DNA from: Cyclina sinensis
Taxonomy: Eukaryota > Mollusca > Bivalvia > Venerida > Veneridae
DNA: 64,000 nt
Assembly (NCBI GenBank): GCA_012932295.1
Contig: JAAONU010000009.1
Location: 5,630,203 to 5,694,202, forward strand
Direction of reading: 5' to 3'
The notes under the pieces were generated by a model. It worked only from the letters and a program-made list of their open reading frames with translations, was not told where the DNA came from and made no database searches. The position numbers and the translations under genes were made by a program. Below, one piece after another: positions 13,425 to 24,900 of the stretch (position 1 is the stretch's first letter; the number at the start of each line of letters is the position of its first letter).

Positions 13425-13990
13425 TCAGATGGAGACGGATGACATACGGGTGCCAAACGCTCATTGGCGGATCTCTATACCCGCACTTGCCTATCAGTGA
13501 AGTCCACACAAAATCTAGACTCGTCAGTGAACAGCACTGGGGTCCAGTCATGCAGCGTCCACCTGGTGTGATCGCGGGCCCATTGAAGACGTGCCTGGAT
13601 GTGGTTTCGCGTCAATGGGATTCGGATTGCTGGCCTTCTAGCCCTCATGCCAGCTGTATGAAGACGGTTCCTGATGGTTTGAGTTGAAAGTTTTACACCA
13701 GTGGCATTGTGGAAGTCATTTTGGAGGGCAGTAGCGGTAACAAGGCGCTGACGTCGCGCTTGAACGACACTAAACCGGTCCTCACGCAAAGTTGTGGACC
13801 TCTGACGCCCTCCGCCATGCCTATGCCTGACATGCCCGTAAGTTTGAAACCGTCGCCGCATCCTGGCAACGGTGCTCTGCCACGTGCCGTTGGGAATGCC
13901 CAGCCTCCATCATCCCTACCCCCTATTCATCTCCTCATCGTCAATACGCCGTCTTTGCCGTAGATTTGCCATGACTAGTGCCAGGTTCGA
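13425..13990 (-). pseudogene. Truncated Tc1-like transposase
   Basis: Tc1/mariner-family DNA transposase remnant, read right to left. An N-terminal piece starts at an ATG near 13,972 (MANLRQRRRIDDEEMNRG) and is cut by TAG and TGA. The main open part (13,861 to 13,475) carries the second helix-turn-helix with HGGGRQRST, then TIRNRLHTAG and the first catalytic block LFTDESRF, so the first Asp is intact. It stops at a TAG where the family has Trp in RVW, then runs a few codons more and ends abruptly near 13,425. The second and third catalytic blocks are missing. It cannot move by itself. Confidence 0.85.
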
Positions 13991-13999
13991 TATAAAAGT

Positions 14000-15465
14000 T
14001 ACCATGCACAAGCGAAGTCTGAATAAAACAGATGTGTACATGAAGGTACATGCCCGCTTCCAGGGTTATAGCTTTTCCTGTGCATCTCGAGCCATGTACA
14101 GGTAAACAAACAAAATCTGCTGGACAGGTCGGCTTTGCCATATGAATAAACTACATGTATGAGAAAAAATCAGTTATCTTGAGGTTATCATTAAAAATAT
14201 ATTTAAGAAATAAAAAGTGATCCCTATCAAATTTTGAGAAGTATATTTTTGAGACTGTGGATTTTGCCACTATTTGTATACCCTGATTTTTTTGTGTATT
14301 CATATGTATTAAAGTACGAGTGTATTGCTTTAAATGTAAAAAATTAGATATTGATAACACGGTATAGTTAGAATCGATGAAAATAGAAAATAATAAAAGC
14401 AATCAGTGTTTCCAGTTTACGCTTGTAAATATAGGTGGGTGGGGTAAGTCCTTCCCTGTAAATTGTAAAAAATTGGCCTGTTATCTACGAAAAAAAAACG
14501 TCACTAACAGTGAAGACACATGATAAGCTATTTGTTTATGTTTACTTATGTTAAAACGAGATTAACACATACATATGTGAACAACAGTATGTCCACAGCT
14601 ACAAAATATGCAGTGGCCGGTTTTTTTCAATAATCCAATATCGTCATCGAAGAATGCAAATTATCACGAAAATGCCTGAAGCCAGAGCATGCAACTTTTT
14701 TCCTTTAATACTCCATAGTATGTAGCTCACATAAATGAAAGTAGATATTTTGTTGCAATTAGTCCGAATCACAATGGGGCGACCGTTTTCGTTTACTGGA
14801 CTAATTAGACTAAAGCAAATTCGTGTTATCTGGATTTATGCATCGGTTTTACAAATAATTGTATCAATGTTATGTTACAGAAGAGGAAAGAAAAAAACAT
14901 ACCAATACCACTGAAACACCGTGAACAAGTTATTTAACTCGTCTTACTTGTGAAATATCTCAGAGAAAAATGAAGATAAACATCTTTATGTAATATATAA
15001 CTAAATTAGCTTTAGATTGGTAAATATTATGGTAGGATCATATTTTATACAGTATGGTTGAGAATAAGTGTAATGAAACTGAAAATTTTTTCTCTACATA
15101 AATATTTCAACAGATACTGTTTGATAACATTTTATATTGTTTGATAGTTTAAAGTGTTCCTTTTATTAAAGACCCGACAAAAAATATGACTCTACTGGTA
15201 AAGAAATTTGATCATCAATGTAAGGTCTGTTATCCTCGTATTTACATGTTAATCTATAATTTTATTATTGCTTTTATTAAACGAAAACAAGTTTGAAATA
15301 ATTTGAGAATATAATTTTACAGGTTTTATTCAGGATGATATTTCACATCACTCCGAGATAGGTTGGAATGCAACCGCAAAAGATTCAAATATCCGTTTCT
15401 TGTTTCTTCTGATGTACCACGTTTCATTGTTTCAACAACATAACAACGTACGGAATCCTGTTGGG
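14000..15465. other. AT-rich intergenic stretch
   Basis: No supported gene. A small G-rich patch lies at 14,432-14,452 (GGTGGGTGGGGTAAG). Open frames here, such as 14,151-14,402 on the minus strand, have low-complexity composition. Confidence 0.4.
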
Positions 15466-15472
15466 GCAAATT

Positions 15473-15595
15473 AAAATGTCGCCGTCGCGCTTAGAGGTAG
15501 ACGCTCGACAACGCGACGCGACATCGCGAAAATGCGATACGAAGCTCGACAATGTGAAGCGACGCGCGACAATGTCAAACGAAATATCGCGTTCT
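15473..15595. repeat. CpG-rich GCGACA/ACAATGTC low-complexity patch
   Basis: A 120-base patch of short CpG words (GCGACGCGCGACAATGTC and variants) stands out from the AT-rich surroundings. The words are close to those of the palindromic minisatellite at 19,224-19,504. The open frame crossing it (15,461-15,661) is repeat-driven. Confidence 0.6.
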
Positions 15596-15819
15596 CATTT
15601 CTTATTGTTTTATTTGGCCTTAACAGGATTCCTAACAACGTCATATACTAAAACAGAATAACTAAACATCCTTGTAATTGAAAATAAATACATGTATGAA
15701 TAATTTTACATAAAAATATTTGTTAAATGTTACTTGATTTTATTGAATATACATAAATCATTATTTTCTATTATTTATGAGTTTCTTTCTTCTTTTTTTG
15801 TCGTACTGTGAGCATTTTT

Positions 15820-15822
<3 letters not shown>

Positions 15823-15877
<55 letters not shown>
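15823..15877. repeat. (TA)n microsatellite
   Basis: About 27 uninterrupted TA units, ending in ATGTACC. Confidence 0.97.
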
Positions 15878-15881
<4 letters not shown>

Positions 15882-18230
15882 CAACACTAAGAAAAATCAT
15901 TCTGTGGTATTACGCACACGTGGATTAGTCAGACCTTATGAATATATGTTTGGAGTTTTCCGACCATGAATTTACAGAAATGAGCATCAAGAGAAAAAAG
16001 AATATAAAAAATATGATTAAAAAAGATTTCTGGTTTATTTTTTAGTAGAACAGAATATTCACCATTTTTCAACGACACTTTCATTGATTTCATAATCAAT
16101 TAATTGGTTAATTAATTAATTAATAAATTAATTCGTTTATTCCTTTATTCGTTCAATCGTTCGTTTGTTCATTTCTGTTTTATCAAGTCAATGAAGAATG
16201 ATAAATATGTGTACTTGTTTTACTGATAATTAAACTGCAAATCTTATAATTGGCTTTTCACCAGATATTAAATTCTATTGTTTTGACTTGTATTAATGTT
16301 ATGTTGTGTAACAGTTGTAAAATAAGAATGAAATGAAAATCGATTATCGAATCGGAGAGAGTATTCAAGTTACCATCGAAAAATAATCGAAATTTTATAA
16401 ATACATGTAAACAGGAACTGGAAACACTTTCAGAAATCTTGTACACCTTCACACTTATGGGCCAATATTATTCTGTTTGGAAGCATGATTAAACAGAACA
16501 AAAAGTACTGAATGACTTATTTATCCAGTAGTGCATTTACAATGTCAGATATACTTCTATTAAAACAGATTCCCTCAAAGAGTGACTTCCTTTGCTACCC
16601 GGCAACATCGATTATCGGAAATAAAAATCGATTTTCACCTATATAACACGACCACCAAACAAAAATCTGTTTCTTTTCTTATGTTACAACATAATTTCAA
16701 AATTAAATCAGTTTTAATGGATAATTAACACCAAAATTGTGTTGCTTTGGTTTGCCAGTGTGTTTCAACCTGAGTTCCTAGATGGTAAAATGTTAAATAG
16801 AAGTTTTAAAGCAATTGGTGAAGTCCTATTTTGAAAAAATACAAATAAAACAAAACACCACTCGACTTTGACTACAAAGACAGACTTGTTACTGAAGATT
16901 TTACACCTCCATTTAAACAGGATAAGACAATATATAGAATATATAATTATATATTTGTATTTAGACAAAAATCTATTATACAGCATATAAAATTAGGAAA
17001 ACACATATGTTGTTACAGAAATGACATTGAGGACGAATATCATTTTATTTGTATTTTAAGAGTAGAACTGTATCAAATATATATATATATCTTTTGACCA
17101 AACAAGCAGGAAACAAAGAGCCTGTGTCAATGTAATATGGAAACTGTTTTAAACAAGAGTTCTTTACTTTTTCTTGAACGTTAATTTACGTTCATCCTCA
17201 GAGTTATCTTCATATCCATCTGAGGGTATACTATATCAAATATTACAAGGCAATATACTAAGTTTAAATATTTATGAAATTTCTGTTCTCTTTTGTTCTG
17301 TTCTATTCTTATTAACAAATCATTCTATAGCAAAAATACAAAACTAAACAATCTAGTAGAAATGGTTTATTGATGTTATTTTCAAAACAAAAAGTCTTAT
17401 CTCTTAACCAAATGACAGAAGAAAAAAGTATTTAATATTGATATATACCATTTAGCAAATCAATGCATAATTTCAAACACAATGAAACGTTTTGTTTTCA
17501 ACAACGTTTTACAATGTATTAATTTAAAAAGCTTTGTGGTTGTTAGGAGCGATCGATGTTGCTATGTGCTTATTGTTCACCATAATGGCTCAGACATTCG
17601 AATTACAATTACCCTCACGCACGATTGTCAATATATTTCTCTAAAATTTTGTTTTGTCCCAGAATGGTTAGATTACTTTTGGACGACCATAGGGTACGAA
17701 GGCTACTGATACAATTATTTTTTCTTTTATAATCAGCTATTTGTATTGATATATTTAAAAAGAAGAACATTTCCACCAGACAAGGAATGAGAAGAGTATC
17801 TTAACCATATATAAATTGCTTCGTCCAATTCTTCTTAGTTAATAATTTTAACAGACTATTTACCACTGTTTTCAGTTTTATATAATGAAGAAAAACATTT
17901 CAATAAGTTTATATATTTACTATTTCTTCTCAGAAACAATCAAGAAGTGTATCCAGCACACAATGACTTTTGAATCAAAGTTAAACAAATATTTGAAGCT
18001 CAGAAATCTTTATAATCGACTTTTTCTTTATCAACGTATTATCATATAATTTATTGTCACCCACGACAACTATAAATTTGAATTGTTAATAAAATCATCA
18101 TAACACCACAACATCGCTATCAAAATCATCACTATATTCATAATCATCATTCCAATCACCATGACACCCATCATAATTATTATCTTCGTTTACTTTTTGT
18201 GTTTTTCGTTAAATCTTCTTGAATCACGTG
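15878..18230. other. AT-rich intergenic stretch
   Basis: Nothing was supported. It contains TTAATTAA-rich and TTCG-rich low-complexity patches at 16,095-16,170 and an ATC-rich patch at 18,085-18,180. Open frames are short and lack family signatures. Confidence 0.4.
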
Positions 18231-18329
18231 AAGAGTAGCGTCATCAAAAGCGTCATTTGTTTGAGTCGTCAAAAATTTCTTCGTTATATGGTGACTGGCA
18301 ACATAATTGTAGACATCATTCTATGGTGG

Positions 18330-18760
18330 ATATTTTAGGACATTTCGTTCTTTCGTATTGGCGCGTTCGACGAAACAACGACAGCACGAAACAACAACAT
18401 TTTAAAGTTTCGATTTTTCGTTTTGGCGCGCACAATAGAACTTGACAAAAAGAAATAAAGACACTTTGTCTTCGCGTCTTATTGTGGACGTGACTTCACT
18501 AATTTTCGTCTTTTCGTTATAAATTGAAGCATTTTAAATGTCGTTGTTACATTGTTTCGTTCTGTCGTGCACGGCAATACATAATTACCAAACCTTAAAA
18601 TGTAGTTGTTTTTTTTTATTTCGTTCCACGTGCGCGCTAATTTGAAATTTCCAAACTTTAAAATGACGTTGTTTTGTTCTGTCGCACGCCATAATAAGGC
18701 TGATTTAGGACATTCCGTTCTTTCGTATAGGCGCACGCGACAGAACGAAACAATGGTTTA
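18330..18760. repeat. TTTCGTTCTGTCG repeat cluster with flanking direct repeats
   Basis: A 33-base near-identical direct repeat (TTTAGGACATTTCGTTCTTT...) occurs at about 18,334 and 18,703. Between them at least three units of a 55-70 base repeat end in TTGTTTCGTTCTGTCG, and one unit near 18,366-18,410 is inverted (CGAAACAACAACATTTTAAAG). The cluster is CpG-rich against AT-rich surroundings. Open frames across it (18,257-18,445 plus; 18,479-18,736 minus) are repeat translations. Confidence 0.65.
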
Positions 18761-19223
18761 GTCTTTTACATGTAATAAGATGATAGTAATCTGGAAAAGA
18801 AAAAAAAAACTACTCGCTAATTCGTGCAACAAATCGGGAAAAAATAACCACGAAATCTTATATTTAAGTGTTTATTTTTCGTTTTCGTTGAATAAAAGCC
18901 GCTATTTTGTGCTTTAGCGTAAAGACCCAGTGTCTCTTGTAAAATGAAAATTTCATGATTTGCATGTTTTTCTCATGAGCTCCTGAATGGACTTTCGTTA
19001 TGTTTGTAGTAAATTTAGTTGTCTTTAGCGTCTCGTGACTACTCACATGACCATACTTAATTTTGATTTTGTGGATGTATAATCAATTTAGTGAGACCGT
19101 TGGTGATTACGGCAGATTTGTACGAATGTGGTTTGAATAATAGAAAGTTCGTTACAGGTATAGTGTAACACGTATGTAAATCATGATATATTTTTTCACA
19201 ATTTATTTTTGTAAGTTCTACTG

Positions 19224-19504
19224 GGCCGATAATGCGATGGCGACAGTGCGATAATGCGATGACGACAGTACGATAATGCAAAAACGCGATAGTGCGATGG
19301 CGACAATGCGATAGTGCGATGGCGACAATGCAATGATGCGATGGCGACAGTACGATACGACTATCGCATTGTCGCCATCGCACATTCACATTGTCGTCAT
19401 CGCATTTTCGCGTTATCGCACTGTCGCCATCGCACCAGCGCACTGTCGCAATCGCATTATCGCCTTGTCGCCATCGCATTATCGCACTATCGCATTGTCG
19501 CCCT
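19224..19504. repeat. Palindromic GCGATGGCGACAAT minisatellite
   Basis: From 19,224 to about 19,366 the strand is made of GCGATGGCGACA-RTGCGATA units. From about 19,367 to 19,504 it is the reverse complement, TATCGCAYTGTCGCCATCGCA units. Both halves are roughly 140 bases, so the whole array can fold on itself. Units are 9-21 bases in nested periods. Open frames in several registers here (19,057-19,479; 19,314-19,553) are products of the repeat. Confidence 0.9.
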
Positions 19505-19651
19505 CTGGATTATAAGGTCTAACCACGATGGCCTTAACGGTATTCCGTACTAGAGTGTCTGTATTAAACAAAAGTTTTATCAGCAGTCAAAATCGTATGA
19601 ACAATGGATATAATTTTAATTTGCATAGAACTACACAAAATAAAATGAAAA

Positions 19652-19682
<31 letters not shown>

Positions 19683-21505
19683 CAAATAAACAAAAATGTA
19701 TTTGTTGTTAAATGACACTTTTCCAATAACATTGAAAACTCTGAAAAAGCTTTACTGGCCAAAAGAAATTTAAATATAAAATGATATTATAACATCTTTC
19801 TAACTAATTTTAAAGTTTAGTGTTGCTTCTATTTAATATAATTTCAAAACCTTCGGTATGTTTTAGCACTGATCTTGAAGTCAAACTTATTTTAGAAATT
19901 TGGTTTCATCAGAATATTTTTCAAAACTTCAAACAAAAACCACTAAATTATTATTATTCATTTTTATTTATTATCACACGCTATTCTTTTTCATTGATTT
20001 CTCGCAGGTTTTGAGAGCTCTTTCTTGCAGATTCATTACTTCATCGTTTCTATTATCTTCAAATTTCAACATAAATATCCTGTTATATATATATTGTTAT
20101 ACGCATAATATTTGATATAAGCTCTTCAGGTGATAACGATATCTGTACCAGGGTGTTGGTGTCATTTGAACACGTGAATATAAACTAAAGTAAATAATAG
20201 CATCTAGCAAGACTAAATAAAGAAAAAAAAACCTTACAAAGTTCATTTGCATTTGTATATATTAAATTCTATATATTTTTGTCAGAGACGAGATCCTTTT
20301 AGAGACATAAAGAATGACATTTAAAGTAAGCCTGAACTGCTCAATAGCCACTTGAAATTCAGTTTAATAATAACTAAGGACGATATCAGATATCAGCTTA
20401 AACCGTTTCATTATATTTTTCTGCGCGACCAGGTGTCCTCTGTCAATTAAAACAGCGTTTCATCTATTATTCCAAATTCTCAAGCTTTTAGATAAAAAAA
20501 GACATTCAAGTAACATACAAACGATAGGCAATGTGAATCATTTAACTGGATTGGTGAGCACAAACATATTGAAATCTTACTTTTTAGGAAACCTAAGATT
20601 TTTGGTAGAGGACGTCTATTTTGATAACACTGGGAAAAAACAGTTGTTGCTCGAATGATTTATAAGTAATAAAACCAACGCGGATCATGTAAAAAAGAGA
20701 ACAAAAAAAAAAAAATGACCCCCCCCCCCCACAAAAAAGGTATTGTAGTGCCCGATTCAATCCAAAGTAAACAATATATCACAATTATCATCTTAAATCT
20801 CATTTGTGTGCTAAAAGGTGACCAGTTATTATAGATTCAATCCATCCTTTTATTGCATCTAAATTATATCCGAACAAGTACTATGCCAAAATATATGACA
20901 ATTAAAATGGGTCAGTGAACTGAAAAGTACCAGCAAAAAATGTAGGTTTTGTTAAATTAACGTCTGAAATCGGGGCAGTAGTCTTTTCATAGGTTAATTA
21001 AATAGATGTTGAAATAGATAAATCAGTGGTTATTGAGTGAATAACTTATCTTTTATGGGGTATACAATAACACCATCTAAATATTTCTTCTACTTATTTC
21101 TGACGTCTACAATTAATAGGGCAAACACTTTTCAGTCTTGTCCAAATAGTAAGGATAACCCCTGCTAGGTATACAACCTTCCTTGGGTTTTTAAAAGAAA
21201 AAAAAAAACAACAGAAAAAATAACTACCAATGATGTGGTAATATGTTTTGTATATAAATTTACACTTTTTACTTTATCATGGACTTATTTTAAACTTTTT
21301 TTCCCGTTTGAAAAACAGGGCTGTATCTTTTGTCTTCGAAATAGTTTCATTTTTTTGAAGCATGATGGTGTGTATTCGGTATGCAGAGATACTAGGAAAA
21401 CAATGACGCGAAATATAGCTAAGTAAATTAATCAGCTTAAATGTTTAACTAATTTTGAATTAATTGATATTTTTCCTATTTATTTTCATTGCTCTCATAG
21501 TCTTC
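19505..21505. other. AT-rich intergenic stretch
   Basis: No supported gene. It contains (AATC)n at 19,653-19,681, a poly-A/poly-C patch at 20,701-20,740 and scattered poly-A. Open frames are short and of low complexity. Confidence 0.4.
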
Positions 21506-21509
21506 ATAA

Positions 21510-22490
21510 AACCAGTCCACTATTATACTTTGCTTCTGCACGTTTTGCACGGACCAAATAATCTATATATACCGTACGGTAACCTACTGTAGTGAATGTG
21601 TGCTAAATAGTGTACATGCTATCAAATTAACTATGTCTTGAAATAATAAATCACATTTAGATGTTTGAACACTGATCTTTTCTAATTTGCACTAAAAAAC
21701 GAAAACTGAGTTACTGTCCCCACGGACCAAATAATCTATTTATACCGTACGGTAACCTACTGTAGTGAATGTGTGCTAAATAGTGTACATGCTATCAAAT
21801 TAACTATGTCTTGAAATAATAAATCACATTTAGATGTTTGAACACTGATCTTTTTCTAATTTGCACTAAGTTACTGTCCCCGCGGAAATGTTGAATGTTG
21901 TTCTTTACGTATAGGTTAAAGTTTATTAGTACGTATTTACAAAATTATTTACACTATTATACTTTGCTTCTTGTGCTAAATAGTGTACATGCTATCAAAT
22001 TAACTATGTCATGAAATAATAAATCACATTTAGATGTTTGAACACTGATCTTTTCTAATTTGCACTAAAAAACGAAAACTGAGTTACTGTCCCCGCGGAA
22101 ATGTTGAATGTTGTTCTTTACGTATAGGTTAAAGTTTATTAGTACGTATTTACAAAATTATTTACACTATTATACTTTGCTTCTGCTCGTTTTGCACGGA
22201 CCAAATTAACTAATTTGCACTAAAAAACGAAAACTGAGTTACTGTCCCCGCGGACCAAATAATCTATTTATACCGTACGGTAACCTACTGTAGTGAATGT
22301 GTGCTAAATAGTGTACATGCTATCAAATTAACTATGTCTTGAAATAATAAATCACATTTAGATGTTTGAACACTGATCTTTTCTAATTTGCACTAAAAAA
22401 CGAAAACTGAGTTACTGTCCCCGCGGAAATGTTGAATGTTGTTCTTTACGTATAGGTTAAAGTTTATTAGTACGTATTTACAAAATTAAA
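21510..22490 (+). repeat. Modular satellite array, two module types
   Basis: Module 1 (about 170 bases) runs from CGGACCAAATAATCTAT through ACCGTACGGTAACCTACTGT to CTGAGTTACTGTCCC, and starts near 21,550, 21,723 and 22,251, with a partial copy from 21,972. Module 2 (about 100 bases) runs from GCGGAAATGTTGAATG through TTAGTACGTATTTAC to TACTTTGCTTCTGC, near 21,883, 22,096 and 22,424. Copies are almost identical, so the array is young or homogenised. Partial modules show deletion or unequal exchange. Confidence 0.9.
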
Positions 22491-22559
22491 TTGGTCAGGC
22501 GCGGCTGCGCCGCGCCTGACCAATTGAATTTTGTAAATACGTACTAATAAATTTTAACC
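22455..22559. repeat. Long GC-capped hairpin closing the satellite
   Basis: A near-perfect inverted repeat: arm 22,455-22,505 (GGTTAAAGTTTATTAGTACG... to GGCGCGGC) pairs with 22,509-22,559 around a TGC loop. The outer part of the arm is the same sequence as module 2 of the array; the inner part (TTGGTCAGGCGCGGC) is GC-rich and found only here. Confidence 0.95.
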
Positions 22560-24160
22560 AGCTTAGTGTTTTAAATTATTTTTGTACACTCTTAACATGT
22601 CTCTGCCCTCTTTCGTCACGCTAATTTGATTGACACCCCGAAACACCAAAATCATGCCTGTCATCCATGTTCCGTCGATATCGGCAAGGTCAGATCTTTT
22701 ACCGCCTTATGCAAATTAGAATCTCCTTTCGCTGGCACACAGAAACATAACTTTAATCGAGAAGGTCGAAAACGTTTCACAACAAAATGAGCGCAGATCA
22801 AGTCACAAGTTTTGATGTCTTAGGTGATTCGGATTTCTTTAATATGCTGTACTTTTGCATTTTTGTTTTTGTTCTAATATTTCGAGTTGTGAAACTGATT
22901 TAACACGATCTTTGATGATACATGCACACTATAATTATATTGACTTGCGTAATTGAATACTGTACTTTTCCGACGGCACGAATATATTATTTACCGTGTA
23001 TTGTATATTTAATTGACATGTATGCATTACATAAAATGAGAGGATATTTTACTTTACTTGTGAAAGCCAACCATAATTATAAAAGATGAATTAAGTTCAA
23101 TGTATTCTGTATCGCATGAATGTAAACAAAAACCCAATAACCCTGTAACTCCGCCTCCAAGGCACGCATACGGAATAACGTTGGTAAATCATTTCATTCG
23201 ATTTACCTGGTTAGTAGCACTGGTTGTTAAAAACTGATTTACTAAAATAAATTCTTTCAAAATTTGAAAAATGATGCCATCTCATTGGACAAAAAATAAT
23301 TTCAAACACTAATTTTTATAACAGCTCCATTACCAAATGTTAAACAAATATTCTAGCATAAAAAACCCTTGTTTTTGCCCGTTTTACCTATGTTTTAACG
23401 AGAGCAAAGATCTCACTGAGACCCTACTGTGTATTCAAGTCTCTGCAAATATTGTGTCAGTATCAAATTAACCTCTCGTTATAGGATACCTTGTTTGTTT
23501 GAACATCAGTAGGCATGGCATCAACTTACCCGTCTTACTTTAACATGAACAAACATGCTTTCTGAAAATAGCTTTTTTATTATTAAACAAACCACACTAT
23601 ATAAATCTCATAGACGACATTAACATAACAAAAAACCTGTCCAAGTACACTTGACACGGCGTTGGCAACCGCGAACAGCAGTTTGAAAAGTGTGTCATAT
23701 GTAATGGGAACTTAAAAGTACGTTTTAACTAAGATGTCGTTAAAAATAACACATCGTTGTTAACGATTTTCATAGTAATAATAATAATAATAATAAATTT
23801 TATGATAATTTTTAGAAAAAAATGACAAGTTTGATGTTGAAAAGTAGAAAGCTTCTTCTTTCTTCCCAAAAGTACCTCGCCATTTTGCTGCACTGGCAGC
23901 AATACTAATTTTTGCCAAAATAAATCAAAAATGGTGACTGTTTACACGTAAATAATCATTTGTGAATTCAAGACAAGTTCACTTGCCTTTTTTAAAAAAA
24001 ATGACTAGGTCATTGTGATGTATGGGAGAAGAAATTCAACACTTTAACAATAACACGAAAGGGAAGAAACATATTTATTTAAGCTGTCCGTTTATTAATT
24101 ATAGAACTTTCACGTTTTTAATATGAACAATAAAAAATGTTAAAAGAAAACGTATAAAGT
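22560..24160. other. AT-rich intergenic stretch
   Basis: No supported gene. A short (ATA)n run lies near 23,779-23,796. Confidence 0.4.
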
Positions 24161-24163
24161 TTA

Positions 24164-24386
24164 AAGGGACGTAACCTACAATTGGCGGATAATATACTGT
24201 AATTCTATGTAACTGGTTGGTTCACTATAGAATAAACATTCTAACACTATCCGCAATTTCCCGACAATAAACAAAGAAGGAATTGAGCATGATATATCAG
24301 GCAGTATAGCACGCTGAATACAAGCGCGCGCCCGCTGACGTCACTGAGAACGCCACTGTTAAATAGTGCACATACTTACGTCCCTT
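24164..24386. mobile_element. Short TIR element (MITE-like)
   Basis: A perfect 11-base inverted repeat, AAGGGACGTAA (24,164-24,174) and TTACGTCCCTT (24,376-24,386), bounds 223 bases without coding capacity. The flanks are TTTA and ATAA. It contains a TGACGTCA-like palindrome. The superfamily is undetermined. Confidence 0.5.
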
Positions 24387-24410
24387 ATAAATATACGTAC
24401 GTGTTAGAAT

Positions 24411-24586
24411 GGAAATAGATTTTAACATTTTCGTGATCTACCGTCGTATATATCACGGTTTCTCGTTCATATGCGTAATTATTTAATCACTCAGGTTTAC
24501 GGCCTTCGTGATTAAATTACTACGCATCTGAACTCGACACCGTGATATATCAGACGGTATATCACTCAAACTTAAAATCTATTTCC
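24411..24586. repeat. Long hairpin (foldback) element
   Basis: Nested inverted repeats: GGAAATAGATTTTAA at 24,411 with TTAAAATCTATTTCC at 24,572; ACCGTCGTATATATCACGGT with ACCGTGATATATCAGACGGT; and ATGCGTAATTATTTAATCAC with GTGATTAAATTACTACGCAT. Together they form a 176-base foldback directly next to the MITE-like element. Confidence 0.9.
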
Positions 24587-24821
24587 TAAATAATTGATAA
24601 TTTAAAAAAGAACGTAACTATGTTAAAAATCCATTGGGCTTTAAGACATTTAGAAAGTTTTCAGTTGAAACGATAACAAATAAACCATTAGTAATAGGAA
24701 TATATCTAGGTATCATATTTATTTTTTTGCATTTAATATTTGTACTTATAAAATATTTCCTCGATTAAAAGAAATTAATACTCATAGCTCGAATGTACAG
24801 AATTTTTTCAAGTCGCATAAT

Positions 24822-24900
24822 TTCGCAGTGGCTCAGCGGTCTTGGTCGCTAGTTATAGTTTTACTGACCTGAGGGGCATGGGTTCGAATCCTGATAATAT
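24822..24900 (+). repeat. tRNA-like SINE head
   Basis: TGGCTCAGCGG (24,829-24,839) matches the A-box consensus and GGTTCGAATCC (24,881-24,891) matches the B box, spaced as in a tRNA promoter. The T-stem is weak and the acceptor strands (TTCGCAG and TAATATC) do not pair, so this is a SINE head or tRNA pseudogene. Confidence 0.6.

Noticed and set aside
18330..18760. A short LTR retrotransposon suggested by flanking direct repeats
   Set aside because: Only 33 bases of direct repeat, no primer-binding site or coding text; kept only as a repeat cluster.
19057..19553. Overlapping open frames on both strands rich in His, Arg and Ile
   Set aside because: They are translations of the palindromic GCGATGGCGACA minisatellite in several registers.
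24822..24900. A tRNA gene suggested by perfect A and B boxes
   Set aside because: The acceptor strands do not pair and the T-stem is poor, so it is treated as a SINE head or tRNA pseudogene.
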